Notes: generated by a model from the sequence alone, not told the origin. A stretch of DNA of 21,552 nucleotides from Ruminiclostridium sp. (GCA_017521345.1 JAFXCU010000104.1:1-21552), one strand, 5' to 3'; positions 1 to 7,514 are shown, counted from the stretch's first letter. Program-made: numbers and translations.

Positions 1-442
1 GGAACTTGGCACGGGAGTGCTTGACCTCGTCGTAAGCGTCGGCCACAGCCTCTTCCACCTGGCGCAGGGCATCCTCGCAGTACTCGCTGGCGGCACGCTT
101 GAGCAGACGGCACTGCTCCTCGGCCTCGGCGATGATCTCCTCGGCACGGGCCTCAGCCTCACGGACGATGGCGTCCTGGTTGATGATGCGGTGAGCATAC
201 TCCTCAGCCTGCTGGCGCATGGCGTCCACTTCGCGCTTGGCGGATGCGATATAGTCGTTCTTGTTTGCCACCAGGTCCTCAGCACGCTGGATGGCCACAG
301 GCATCTCTGCCTTCACGTCGTCGATCATATCCAGGATACGGTCACGCTCGATGACGCACTTGTCATTGCTCAGAGGCATGCTCTTTGCCTCTTCGATCTC
401 GGTGTATAAAAGGTCCAGTAACTGTTCGATGCTTCCTGCCAT
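1..442 (-). CDS. coiled-coil protein of unknown function (partial, C-terminus beyond window)
   Basis: This is the 5' part of a gene that runs off the left edge of the window; 147 codons are visible. The protein is almost entirely charged helix rich in Glu, Ala, Arg and Lys, with a heptad-like pattern from about residue 35 to the edge, as in DivIVA-like or F-type ATPase b-subunit-like coiled coils. No catalytic motif or membrane segment is visible. Two in-frame ATGs exist, at 448 and 442. The AAGGAG site sits 3 nt before the first and 9 nt before the second, so 442 is preferred. It starts only a few bases after coaD ends and is probably cotranscribed with it. Similar coiled-coil genes sit next to coaD in other Clostridia (recalled, not searched). 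Function unknown. Confidence 0.8.
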   Translation of the reverse strand, partial: MAGSIEQLLDLLYTEIEEAKSMPLSNDKCVIERDRILDMIDDVKAEMPVAIQRAEDLVANKNDYIASAKREVDAMRQQAEEYAHRIINQDAIVREAEARAEEIIAEAEEQCRLLKRAASEYCEDALRQVEEAVADAYDEVKHSRAKF

Positions 443-455
443 TGCCATTCGCTCC

Positions 456-938
456 TTACTTTTCGGTCAGTTTCTTCTTAACGTCTTCCAGGATCTCCCT
501 GGGTAAAAATTCGCTCAGATCTGCGTTATACCGGGCCATTTCCTTGGCCACGGAAGAACTCAGATAGGTATACTTCTCGCTGGAGGGGAAGAAGATGGTG
601 TCCAGATCGGGGTTGATCTTGCTGTTGATGATGGCCATCTGCACTTCCTGCTCATAGTCGGACACAGCCCGCAGACCCTTCACCAGGACCCGCGCACCCT
701 TCTGTCGGGCATACTCTGCCACCAGGCCGCTGTTGATGTCGAACTCCACGTTTTCCACGTTGATGCACTTGCGCATCAGCTCCAGACGCTCTTCGGGGGT
801 AAACAGGCCGCCGTTCTTCTCGGAATTGACCGAGATGCAGACGATGACCTTATCGAAGGCATTTGCGGCTCTCTTGATGATGTTGATATGACCCAGGGTG
901 ATGGGGTCGAAGCTGCCCGGGTAAATTGCGGTTTTCAT
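456..938 (-). CDS. coaD: phosphopantetheine adenylyltransferase
   Basis: CoaD transfers AMP from ATP to 4'-phosphopantetheine, giving dephospho-CoA, the penultimate step of cytosolic coenzyme A synthesis. The 160-residue length is typical. The N-terminus has the nucleotidyltransferase strand and loop YPGSFDPITLGH, with the T-x-G-H signature at residues 14-17 that binds the ATP phosphates. The C-terminal YLSSSVAKE segment matches the family's ISSS/T motif, and a FLP segment follows. The ATG at 938 is preceded by AAGGAG about 11 nt upstream. The gene follows rsmD by 37 nt; rsmD-coaD adjacency is common in Firmicutes and elsewhere. Identification is secure. Confidence 0.97.
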   Translation of the reverse strand: MKTAIYPGSFDPITLGHINIIKRAANAFDKVIVCISVNSEKNGGLFTPEERLELMRKCINVENVEFDINSGLVAEYARQKGARVLVKGLRAVSDYEQEVQMAIINSKINPDLDTIFFPSSEKYTYLSSSVAKEMARYNADLSEFLPREILEDVKKKLTEK

Positions 939-975
939 GACCTTTGTCTCTCCTTAGTCAGCGCCCTTGGCCGTT

Positions 976-1524
976 TCACTCGGCGTTGCGCCGATAGAGG
1001 GCTGTTCTGATTTTGCCGTATCGGTACTCTTTCTGCATCCGATAGGGCTCTGCGACCATGGGCCAACCAGACTTCGACCCATTTTCGCATACTATTATAC
1101 CATTTTCGCTCACAATGTCAATCGTTGTGATGAGTTCCATGGCTTTTTCCAACAGTCCGCTTTCGTAAGGGGGATCCAGGAAGATGAGGTCGAACTTCTC
1201 CCGGCACCGGGACAGGAAAGCCAGGGCGTCTCCCTGGATGATGGTGCTCTGACCGGAAAAGCCGGTGGAGGTCACATTCTCCCGGATGATGCCGGCGGCC
1301 TGCTTCTGCAGGTCCACAAAGGTGCAGTGGGCAGCCCCCCGGGAGAGGGCCTCGATGCCCATCTGGCCGGTGCCGCCGAAGAGGTCCAGGACCTTCCGGC
1401 CCTCTACTTCAAACTGGATGCTGGAAAAGATACCCTCCTTCACCCGGTCGGTGGTGGGGCGGGTCTCCATGCCGCTGGGCTCCTTGAGCCGGCGGCCGCG
1501 GGCAATGCCGGTAATGACGCGCAT
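976..1524 (-). CDS. rsmD: 16S rRNA (guanine(966)-N(2))-methyltransferase
   Basis: RsmD uses S-adenosylmethionine to methylate N2 of G966 (E. coli numbering) in helix 31 of 16S rRNA during 30S assembly. The 182-residue protein opens with MRVITGIARGRRL and carries the family segment RPTTDRVKEGIFS at 22-34. The SAM-binding motif DLFGGTGQMG is at 47-56, where the usual form is DLFAGSG-x-LG, so the second Gly replaces Ala. The catalytic DPPY motif is at 117-120. The ATG at 1524 has an AAGGAGG site 8 nt upstream, embedded in the last codons of uvrC, whose stop lies 3 nt before this start. Translational coupling with uvrC is likely. Confidence 0.95.
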   Translation of the reverse strand: MRVITGIARGRRLKEPSGMETRPTTDRVKEGIFSSIQFEVEGRKVLDLFGGTGQMGIEALSRGAAHCTFVDLQKQAAGIIRENVTSTGFSGQSTIIQGDALAFLSRCREKFDLIFLDPPYESGLLEKAMELITTIDIVSENGIIVCENGSKSGWPMVAEPYRMQKEYRYGKIRTALYRRNAE

Positions 1525-1527
1525 GGT

Positions 1528-3351
1528 TCATTCCTCCTTGGTTCTGAAATGGTTGTATACCGACTGGGCGGCGTTCTTGGGCAGGACCTCCTCCAGTTCC
1601 TGCAGATCGGCCGCCCGAATGTTCTTTACGCTGCCAAAGGCCTTCAGCAGGGCCTTTCGGCGGGTCTCCCCGATGCCGGGGATCTTCTCCAGCACCGAGC
1701 CGGTGCCGGTCTTGGTGTGCTGCTTGTGGTGGAAGCCCACAGCGGACCGATGGGTCTCCTCCTGGATCTGACCAATGAAGGCGAAGAGGGCAGGCACCCC
1801 CTGGATGCCGATCTCCTGCCCGTCGGGGGTAATGAGGGCCCGGGTCCGGTGGCGGTCGTCCTTGACCATGCCGTAGACCGGGATGTCTAGGCCGAACTCG
1901 GTGAGTACCCGCCGGGCCACAGCAGCATGGGTGTCGCCGCCGTCAATGAGGAGCAGGTCGGGCCGCTGGGCGAACCTCTCATCCCCGTCCTGGTCCCGCC
2001 GGAACCGGCGGCGGATGGTCTGCTCCATGGAGGCGTAGTCGTCCGGGCCGTCCAGACCCTTCATTTTAAAGTAGCGGTATGCGTTCTTTTTGGGCTTGCC
2101 GTCCTCAAAGACAGTCATGGCCGCCACGATGTCCGAGGCCCCCGTGTTGGAGATGTCATAGGCCTCGATCCTGTGGGGCGGCTCGGGAAGCTCCAGCTTT
2201 TCGGCCAGTAAAGTCAGGATCTTGGCGGTGCGCTCGGCCTTGGTGGTCAGGCGCCTGACCTCCTCCTGGGCGTTCTCCCTGGCCATGCGGATGAGGTCCA
2301 TCTTGGCCCCTCGCTGGGGGGTGATGAGCTCCACCTTCCGGCCTGCCTGACGGGACAGGAGCCGGCCAATGTCCGCCTCTCCCTCCAGGTTCTCCGGCAG
2401 GAGGATCTGCCTGGGAAGCAGCGCCCGGTCCCCGTAGTACTGGACCAGAAAGGCCGCCAGGATCTCCTCCGGCTCCTCCCCTTCCGTGGGGAAGACCTCC
2501 AGGTCCCGACCGGTGAGTTCCCCGTCCTTGAAATGGAGGACAGCCATGGCCGACCGGACCTCGCCGGTGTGAAGGCCCAGCACATCGGTGTCGGCCAGGT
2601 ATCCGGCCACCACCTTCTGTCGCTTGCCCAGAAGGGAGATGGCCTTGAGCCGGTCCCGAAGGGCGGCGGCCTTTTCAAACTCCAGGTTCTCCGCCGCCTG
2701 GAACATCTCCTCGGACAGATCCTTTTCCACCTGGCTGAACTTCCCCTCCAGGATGCGGACGGCCTGGTCCATGGCCTGACGGTGCTGTTCCCGGGTCATC
2801 TCCGGACGGCAGTAGCCGTCACAAAGGCCCATGTGGTGGTTCAGGCAGGGGCGTTCCTTTCCGATGTCCCGGGGGAACTTCTTCCCGCAGGCCGGGAGCT
2901 TCAGGGCGCCCCGCAGGGCGTCAATGATGGCCTGGGTATCCCCCCGGCCCCCAAAGGGGCCAAAGTACCGGGCCCCATCGTCTGCCATACGGCCGGCGAT
3001 GGAAAACTGGGGATAGGGGTCCTTCACCGACAGCCGGATGTAGGGGTAACCCTTGTCATCCTTTAATAATATATTGTATCGGGGCTTGTGCCGCTTGATG
3101 AGGGCGGCCTCCAGGACCAGAGCCTCAAACTCCGACCCGGCCACGATGGTGTCGAAGTGGTGGATCTGAGCCACCATAGCCCGGGTCTTGGGGGAGTGGG
3201 CCCCTTGATCGTGGAAGTACTGGCTGACCCGGTTCTTCAGAGCCTTGGCCTTGCCCACGTAGATGACCGTGCCGGACTGGTCCATCATCAGATAAACGCC
3301 CGGCTTGAGAGGCAGGCTGAGGGCCTTGTCTTTCAGTTCGTCAAAGGTCAC
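1528..3351 (-). CDS. uvrC: excinuclease ABC subunit C
   Basis: UvrC is the dual-incision nuclease of UvrABC nucleotide excision repair, cutting 3' and then 5' of a lesion. From a GTG start the protein is 607 residues, the usual length. Visible parts in order are: the GIY-YIG nuclease (GVY 18-20, YVG 31-33, Arg41); four cysteines at about 155, 169, 177 and 181, matching the Fe-S cluster positions known in UvrC; the UVR domain at about 205-238 that contacts UvrB; the RNase H-like 3' domain with EAYDISN near 396-402 and LLLIDGGD near 466-473; and a helix-hairpin-helix at about 554-586. The reading frame stays open upstream to 3582, but that stretch is low-complexity and palindromic. GTG at 3351 has AGGAGG 7 nt upstream and directly precedes the GIY-YIG domain, so it is the start. 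Confidence 0.96.
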   Translation of the reverse strand: MTFDELKDKALSLPLKPGVYLMMDQSGTVIYVGKAKALKNRVSQYFHDQGAHSPKTRAMVAQIHHFDTIVAGSEFEALVLEAALIKRHKPRYNILLKDDKGYPYIRLSVKDPYPQFSIAGRMADDGARYFGPFGGRGDTQAIIDALRGALKLPACGKKFPRDIGKERPCLNHHMGLCDGYCRPEMTREQHRQAMDQAVRILEGKFSQVEKDLSEEMFQAAENLEFEKAAALRDRLKAISLLGKRQKVVAGYLADTDVLGLHTGEVRSAMAVLHFKDGELTGRDLEVFPTEGEEPEEILAAFLVQYYGDRALLPRQILLPENLEGEADIGRLLSRQAGRKVELITPQRGAKMDLIRMARENAQEEVRRLTTKAERTAKILTLLAEKLELPEPPHRIEAYDISNTGASDIVAAMTVFEDGKPKKNAYRYFKMKGLDGPDDYASMEQTIRRRFRRDQDGDERFAQRPDLLLIDGGDTHAAVARRVLTEFGLDIPVYGMVKDDRHRTRALITPDGQEIGIQGVPALFAFIGQIQEETHRSAVGFHHKQHTKTGTGSVLEKIPGIGETRRKALLKAFGSVKNIRAADLQELEEVLPKNAAQSVYNHFRTKEE

Positions 3352-3384
3352 GTTCCTGCCTCCTTTCTGCCCTTCCGGGCGGGA

Positions 3385-3410
3385 CTCCGCTTTCTCTGGA
3401 GAAAGCGGAG
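3385..3410. repeat. 12-bp perfect inverted repeat
   Basis: CTCCGCTTTCTC and its exact reverse complement are separated by 2 nt. It lies 34 nt upstream of the uvrC start and would form a strong hairpin in any transcript entering uvrC. There is no U-tract on either side, so it is not a typical intrinsic terminator. Confidence 0.8.
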
Positions 3411-3420
3411 GGAAAGAGCA

Positions 3421-3437
3421 CCAGGGCTCTGCCCTGG
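3421..3437. repeat. short palindrome CCAGGGC-tct-GCCCTGG
   Basis: A perfect 7-bp stem with a 3-nt loop, GC-rich, inside the uvrC-ptsH gap. It resembles dispersed intergenic palindromes containing GGGCTCTGCCCTGG seen in several high-GC Firmicutes; that comparison is from memory. No poly-T tract follows. Confidence 0.65.
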
Positions 3438-3504
3438 ACCCGGTTGAGGGCCGTGCAGACTTATTCCGCATACTCTTATCATGACTTGGCCTGCGGCCCT
3501 TCAT

Positions 3505-3542
3505 CCAACGTTGGCCATGGCGTGCCCACCAGCTGGGCACGC
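3505..3542. repeat. two adjacent palindromes (CCAACGTTGG and GCGTGCCCA hairpin)
   Basis: CCAACGTTGG at 3505-3514 is a perfect 10-bp palindrome. It is followed by GCGTGCCCA (3520-3528), loop ccagc, and TGGGCACGC (3534-3542), a perfect 9-bp stem. Both belong to the palindrome cluster between uvrC and ptsH. No coding potential or terminator T-tract is associated with them. Confidence 0.7.
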
Positions 3543-3571
3543 AACGGCGCAGGTTTTCACCAAACATTTCC

Positions 3572-3629
3572 GGGCGATTCATGAATCGCCCCTACGATAC
3601 CAGGTAGGGGCCGATGCCCTCATCGGCCC
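3572..3629. repeat. composite intergenic palindromic element (paired REP-like units)
   Basis: Three nested symmetries are visible. GGGCGATTCATGAATCGCCC (3572-3591) is a perfect 20-bp palindrome. GGGCCGATG (3608-3616) and CATCGGCCC (3621-3629) form a 9-bp hairpin with a 4-nt loop. The inner edges CCCCTAC (3589-3595) and GTAGGGG (3604-3610) are inverted repeats around an 8-bp spacer, so two units with GTAGGGGC-type ends face each other. Units of this kind recur in intergenic regions of Oscillospiraceae genomes as far as I recall; copy number cannot be judged from one window. Likely a non-autonomous dispersed repeat. Confidence 0.75.
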
Positions 3630-3668
3630 GATGATTTCGGCGGCTCTGCCGTCGAGATCATACCCCTC

Positions 3669-3706
3669 GGCCTGCCAGTGTGCCCAACGGGCGCGCGCAG
3701 CAGGCC
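3669..3706. repeat. nested hairpin (GGCCTGC / GCAGGCC)
   Basis: GGCCTGC at 3669-3675 pairs with GCAGGCC at 3700-3706 around an inner GCCC-aac-GGGC stem (3682-3692). It is part of the same palindrome cluster. No terminator T-tract. Confidence 0.55.
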
Positions 3707-3716
3707 GCAAGCCTCA

Positions 3717-3755
3717 CCAAGCAGAACCCAACGCAGTGGCAGTGGTTCTGCTTGG
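3717..3755. repeat. 12-bp perfect inverted repeat with 15-nt loop
   Basis: CCAAGCAGAACC (3717-3728) and GGTTCTGCTTGG (3744-3755) are exact reverse complements. It lies just beyond the ptsH terminator on the minus strand, at the edge of the palindrome cluster. It could be a secondary processing or termination structure or part of a dispersed repeat. Confidence 0.75.
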
Positions 3756-3762
3756 TCTGGCG

Positions 3763-3793
3763 AAAAAAAAGCGCCGCAGTTTGCGGCGCTTTT
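3763..3793 (-). terminator. rho-independent terminator of ptsH
   Basis: On the minus strand a perfect 8-bp GC-rich stem, GCGCCGCA with TGCGGCGC and a 3-nt loop, is followed by eight T residues (A-run at 3763-3770 on the plus strand). It lies 18 nt past the ptsH stop codon. A shorter TTTT on the other side gives weak bidirectional character, but no plus-strand gene precedes it. Confidence 0.92.
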
Positions 3794-3810
3794 CGACTTC
3801 TTTGTGATAA

Positions 3811-4074
3811 TCAGTCAGCAAAATCGGAGCTGATCAGCTCAACCAGTGCATCAACAGCATCCTTCTCGTCGACGCCGTCAGCGATCAGGTCGATGGTGCT
3901 GCCCTTGATGATGCCCAGGGAGAGGACGCCGAGCAGGCTCTTTGCGTTGACTCTCTGCTCGTCCTTCTCCACCCAAATGGTGCTCTTGAATTCGTTTGCC
4001 TTCTGAATAAAGAAGGTGGCAGGTCTTGCATGGAGGCCGACCTGGTTGTTGACAGTTGCCTGCTTGATATACAT
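3811..4074 (-). CDS. ptsH: phosphocarrier protein HPr
   Basis: HPr relays phosphate from PEP via enzyme I to the sugar-specific EII components of the phosphotransferase system. The protein has 87 residues, the standard length. The phosphorylatable histidine is His15 in VGLHARPA. Ser46 in NAKSLLGVLSLGI is the HPr kinase/phosphorylase site used in Firmicutes carbon catabolite repression, so a CcpA-type regulatory role is expected from family knowledge. Because His15 is present it is HPr rather than Crh. The ATG at 4074 follows GGAGG by 8 nt. The gene is monocistronic, with its own promoter and terminator; no ptsI lies beside it in this window. Confidence 0.96.
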   Translation of the reverse strand: MYIKQATVNNQVGLHARPATFFIQKANEFKSTIWVEKDEQRVNAKSLLGVLSLGIIKGSTIDLIADGVDEKDAVDALVELISSDFAD

Positions 4075-4116
4075 AGATATTCCCTCCCGAGGTTCTTTCC
4101 CTTGAATACTACCCTA

Positions 4117-4145
4117 AGAATAGCAAATTTCTCTGTCTCCGTCAA
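4117..4145 (-). promoter_or_regulatory. sigma-A promoter of ptsH
   Basis: On the minus strand TTGACG (-35, 4145-4140) and TATTCT (-10, 4122-4117) are separated by exactly 17 nt. Transcription would start about 35 nt before the ptsH ATG and supply the GGAGG ribosome-binding site. Confidence 0.82.
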
Positions 4146-4211
4146 TCCTATTTTTTACGGCAGACAACAGAATTTGTCACAAAATTTCCCTTGTTTCTTC
4201 GGGTTTTTTGC

Positions 4212-6587
4212 TCATTTCAGTTCCACAATGGTCACGCCGGTCTCGCCCTCGCCGAATCGGCCCAGGCGGAAGCTCTTGACCCCCTTGCACCGCTTCAGGT
4301 AGGCGTGGCAGGCAGCACGGACGGCGCCAGTACCCTTGCCGTGGATGACGGTGACCTGATTGAGGTTGCCCATAATGGCCCGGTCGATGAACTGGCTCAG
4401 GGCCATCTCGGCCTCGTCGGTCATCATGCCACGCAGGTCCACCTCTGCCTTGGCTCCCAGGGAGCGGAGCTTGGTCTCGGTCTTCTTGATGTACTTCTTG
4501 GCTTCCTTTTGAGCCTGGGTCTCGCCGGTGACCACACGGACCTCCTCCTGCTTGGCCGTGATCCGCAGGATGCCCGCCTGGAGCTGGAGGACCCCGTCCT
4601 TGTTCACCGACAGGACGTTGGCCTGGGTGCCGGTCTTGAGGATGGTGACCACATCTCCCTGCTTGGCGGGACGGAGCATGGGCGGGGGTGCCGCCTCCTC
4701 CTTGGCCCCCAGCTTGCCCTCGGCCTGGTTGAGCTTCTGGCGCAGGCCGGCTCGCTGGTCATTGACCGCCTGGAAGTCGGCCTCCTTCTTGGCCTTCTTG
4801 CGCATATCGTTGAGCTCGGCAAAGACCTGGTCTGCCGTCCGCCGGGCATCCTCGATGATGGCCCGGGCCTCGGCTTTGGCGGCGGCCTCGCTCTTCTCCC
4901 ACTCCTTCTTCAGGGCGTCCCGGTACTCCTGGGCCTTGGCAGAGGCCTGCTCCATCTCCTGGCGGAGCTTGGCAGCCTGCTGCTGCTCCCGCTCCATCTC
5001 CTGGCGCTGGAGCTCCAGCTTGGACAGCACGTCCTCAAAACGGATGTTCTCGGCGTTGATGCGGGCGTTGGCCTTCTGGATGATATCATCGGGCAATCCC
5101 AGCCGCTTGGAGATGGCAAAGGCGTTGGACTTGCCGGGGATACCCACTAGAAGTCGGTAGGTGGGAGCCAGGGTCTCCACGTCGAACTCACAGGAGGCGT
5201 TCTCGACGCCGGGGGTGGTCATGGCGTAGACCTTCAGTTCGGCGTAGTGGGTGGTACCTGCCACCAGGGCGCCGCGCTCCCGGGCGCTCTCGAAGATGGC
5301 GGCTGCCAGGGCCGCACCCTCGACGGGGTCGGTGCCGCCGCCCAGCTCGTCGAAGAGGATCAGGGTCTCGTGGTCGGTCTCCTCCAGCATACCCACGATG
5401 TTGGACATATGGGAGGAGAAGGTGGACAGGTTCTGGGCAATGGACTGCTCGTCGCCGATGTCCGCCAGGACCCGCTGGAAGACGCGGATGGTGGAGCCGT
5501 CGGCGGCAGGGATATGGAGACCGCACTGGGCCATCAGGGTCAGCAGGCCGATGGTCTTCAGAGTGACCGTCTTGCCGCCGGTGTTGGGACCGGTGATGAC
5601 CAGGGTATCGAAGGTATCACCCAGAGACAGGTCGTTGGCCACGGCGGTCTTCTGGTCCAGCAGGGGATGCCGTGCCTTGCGCAGGGTGATGGCCTTGGCG
5701 GAGATGGCAGGCTCCATGGCCCGCATCCGGGAGGCCAGCCGGGCCCGGGCAAAAATCAGGTCCAGGGCGATGAGCAGGTCGTAGTTCTGGTTGATGTCAT
5801 CCTTGAAGGAGGCCGCCTCGGCGGACATCTCCGCCAGGATGCGGTCGATCTCCTTTTCCTCCTTGGCCTGGAGCTCACGAAGCTCGTTGTTGGCCTTCAC
5901 CACGCCCATGGGCTCAATAAAGAAGGTGTTGCCCGAGCCGGACAGGTCGTGGACCAGACCGGGAATCTCGTTCTTGTGTTCCGACTTGACCGGCACCACA
6001 TAGCGGCCGGACCGCTGGGTGATAATGGTCTCCCGGAGGAACTTAGCCTGGGAGGAGGAGAGGATCTTTTGGAGGATATCACGGACCCGGCTCTCGGTGG
6101 CCCGCATATGCCGGCGGATGGAGGCCAGCTCCGGGCTGGCCGAGTCGGCCAGCTCCCCGTCTCCCACGATGGAGGAGGTGATCTTGTCCTCTAAGAAGCG
6201 GTTGGGGTGGAGGGACCGGAAGAGCCAGTCGATGACCGTTTTCTTGTCGCTGTCTCCCTCGCCGTAGTCCTTGGCGGACCGGGCGGCGGCCAGGACCCGG
6301 GCAATGTCCATGAGCTCCCGGGTGTTCAGAGTACCGCCCATGTCTGCCCGGTACAGGGACCCGGCCACAGGCCGCACCCCCGTGAAGGAAGGGCTGCCCT
6401 TGAGGATCGTCATGTCCACGGCGGCAGAGGTCTCCTTCAGGCGCTTGGTCACCTCATCGGGGTCGGTCTCCGGCCGGAGCTCCAGGGCCCGGCGCTTGCC
6501 CTCCTCGGTAACCGCCTGGGATGCCAGCAGGTCCAGGACCTTGGGCAGTTCCAGGGTGTGCATAGATTTTTCAAAAAGGTCCATCAT
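4212..6587 (-). CDS. mutS2: MutS2 family ATPase/endonuclease (RqcU-like)
   Basis: MutS2 is a MutS-related ATPase lacking the mismatch-recognition domain. It has been linked to suppression of homologous recombination and, in Bacillus, to rescue of collided ribosomes. The 791-residue protein has the core/clamp region (1-320), Walker A GPNTGGKT (333-340), the signature-like STFSSHM (388-394), Walker B LILFDELGGGTDP (409-421), a long charged coiled coil (about 510-630), and a C-terminal Smr nuclease domain (about 716-791) with VDLRG and HGKGTG (749-754). The ATG at 6587 has AGGAG 6 nt upstream and overlaps the recO stop as ATGA; a second ATG follows immediately. Cotranscription with recO is very likely. 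All key motifs are intact. Confidence 0.96.
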   Translation of the reverse strand: MMDLFEKSMHTLELPKVLDLLASQAVTEEGKRRALELRPETDPDEVTKRLKETSAAVDMTILKGSPSFTGVRPVAGSLYRADMGGTLNTRELMDIARVLAAARSAKDYGEGDSDKKTVIDWLFRSLHPNRFLEDKITSSIVGDGELADSASPELASIRRHMRATESRVRDILQKILSSSQAKFLRETIITQRSGRYVVPVKSEHKNEIPGLVHDLSGSGNTFFIEPMGVVKANNELRELQAKEEKEIDRILAEMSAEAASFKDDINQNYDLLIALDLIFARARLASRMRAMEPAISAKAITLRKARHPLLDQKTAVANDLSLGDTFDTLVITGPNTGGKTVTLKTIGLLTLMAQCGLHIPAADGSTIRVFQRVLADIGDEQSIAQNLSTFSSHMSNIVGMLEETDHETLILFDELGGGTDPVEGAALAAAIFESARERGALVAGTTHYAELKVYAMTTPGVENASCEFDVETLAPTYRLLVGIPGKSNAFAISKRLGLPDDIIQKANARINAENIRFEDVLSKLELQRQEMEREQQQAAKLRQEMEQASAKAQEYRDALKKEWEKSEAAAKAEARAIIEDARRTADQVFAELNDMRKKAKKEADFQAVNDQRAGLRQKLNQAEGKLGAKEEAAPPPMLRPAKQGDVVTILKTGTQANVLSVNKDGVLQLQAGILRITAKQEEVRVVTGETQAQKEAKKYIKKTETKLRSLGAKAEVDLRGMMTDEAEMALSQFIDRAIMGNLNQVTVIHGKGTGAVRAACHAYLKRCKGVKSFRLGRFGEGETGVTIVELK

Positions 6588-7342
6588 TGGATGCTCCTTT
6601 GCAGTTGCTTATAGTAGTCCAGCGTGCGGAAGCCCCGCTCGTGCTGGGTCATGAGGAAGGCCTCAGCGGCCGTTCCCAGGGACTCCATACTCTCCGGGGC
6701 CAAAGAGAAGGAAAAGAGCTTCTTGGGGTTTCCCGACACGATGTGCCGGGCTGCCGCCAAAGCTCCCGCCGTCAAAGGCATGGAGACGCCGCCTCCCACA
6801 CCGGCCCGGCACCGGGCGCAGTGGAGGACCCCCTGGGACAGGTTCAGCCGGGGGCCGTCCGGCGACCGCAGGCCGCAGACGGCACAGCCGTCCAGGAGGG
6901 GCTCGTACCCCGTCAGCACCAGCAGCCGCAGCTCAAAGGCGGCCTTCACCAGCTCCCGGGGCTTTTTCAGGGTGTCCAGAGCATAGAGGCAGTTGAGCAG
7001 GAGGGACAGGACCTCGGTGCAGTCCTCCCCCTCCTGGCAGGCGCTCTCGGCCACCTCGGCAAAGTAGGAGGCCAGAGCCAGGTTGTCCAGGTCCTCCCGG
7101 ACGCCCCAGAACTGCTGCTGGGGGTCGGCCTCCGCCAGGGTGGTGAAGTCCCCCCGCTGGTTGAAGGTCATGTCGGAATAGACCAGCAGCTGGCTCCCCG
7201 CCGTGAGACGGCTGGTCTTCCGCCGGCAGCCGGGGGCCTTCACGGTCTGCTTTCCGAAATCCCGGGTAAGGACCGTGAGGATCTTATCCGCCTCTCTGTA
7301 GTTGACTTCCCGGAGGACGATCCCCTGGGTGGTGAGCCGCAT
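6584..7342 (-). CDS. recO: DNA repair protein RecO
   Basis: RecO is the recombination mediator that, with RecR and RecF, loads RecA onto SSB-coated single-stranded DNA. The protein is 252 residues. The N-terminal OB-fold begins MRLTTQGIVLREV, the standard family start. Two CxxC pairs, C153/C156 and C175/C178, form the zinc-binding site found in many RecO proteins. The frame extends 19 codons further upstream to 7399, but that part lacks RecO character. The ATG at 7342 has a purine-rich AGAAGGGAAG site and matches family N-termini. The last four bases overlap the mutS2 start, and the first 59 bases overlap the small yqzL-like gene. Confidence 0.94.
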   Translation of the reverse strand: MRLTTQGIVLREVNYREADKILTVLTRDFGKQTVKAPGCRRKTSRLTAGSQLLVYSDMTFNQRGDFTTLAEADPQQQFWGVREDLDNLALASYFAEVAESACQEGEDCTEVLSLLLNCLYALDTLKKPRELVKAAFELRLLVLTGYEPLLDGCAVCGLRSPDGPRLNLSQGVLHCARCRAGVGGGVSMPLTAGALAAARHIVSGNPKKLFSFSLAPESMESLGTAAEAFLMTQHERGFRTLDYYKQLQRSIQ

Positions 7343-7457
7343 GGTCTTCCCTTCTCTCCTGGGTCTGCTCCCGCCGCCGGACCGCCCCGGCCAGAACATA
7401 GGCCTCGGGCAGGCCCGTCCGGAAGAACAGGTCCCGCAGTTGTTGTTCGTTCATCAT
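7284..7457 (-). CDS. YqzL-like small protein
   Basis: A 57-codon reading frame begins with ATG ATG at 7457 and is preceded by a strong AAGGAGG 7-9 nt upstream, better than the site of recO itself. The N-terminal half reads LRDLFFRTGLPEAYVLAG, close to the pattern of the YqzL family (aromatic-x-x-TG-x-x-x-AY-L), short Firmicutes proteins encoded next to recO and era. That genomic position is exactly reproduced here. The C-terminal half is low-complexity and overlaps the recO start by 59 nt, longer than usual; YqzL proteins are normally about 45-50 residues. Function is unknown for the whole family. The family call is by motif and position only. Confidence 0.72.
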   Translation of the reverse strand: MMNEQQLRDLFFRTGLPEAYVLAGAVRRREQTQERREDHAAHHPGDRPPGSQLQRGG

Positions 7458-7514
7458 TCCGCCCCCTCCTTACCCCCTTAGGGTGTGGGAAGGGCGGAAG
7501 TTTATGGGTGGGAA

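Noticed and set aside
3352..3582. N-terminal 77-codon extension of uvrC
   Set aside because: It runs through the palindrome cluster, has no UvrC similarity and would bypass a well-spaced AGGAGG-GTG start directly before the GIY-YIG domain.
3669..3755. Possible CRISPR or tRNA-like structure in the palindrome cluster
   Set aside because: Repeats differ in sequence, have no regular spacers and no cloverleaf with acceptor or anticodon arms can be drawn.
3481..4006. Plus-strand frames over the uvrC-ptsH gap and ptsH
   Set aside because: They cross palindromes and a terminator, lack ribosome-binding sites and match no family; the gap appears non-coding.
4146..4211. Possible terminator after mutS2
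   Set aside because: Only a 3-bp CCC/GGG pairing near a T-rich stretch; too weak to call.
7458..7514. Possible terminator or promoter between the ybeY-era fusion and the yqzL-like gene
   Set aside because: Only a short CCCTAAGGG symmetry without T-tract and no paired -35/-10; the genes are more likely cotranscribed.
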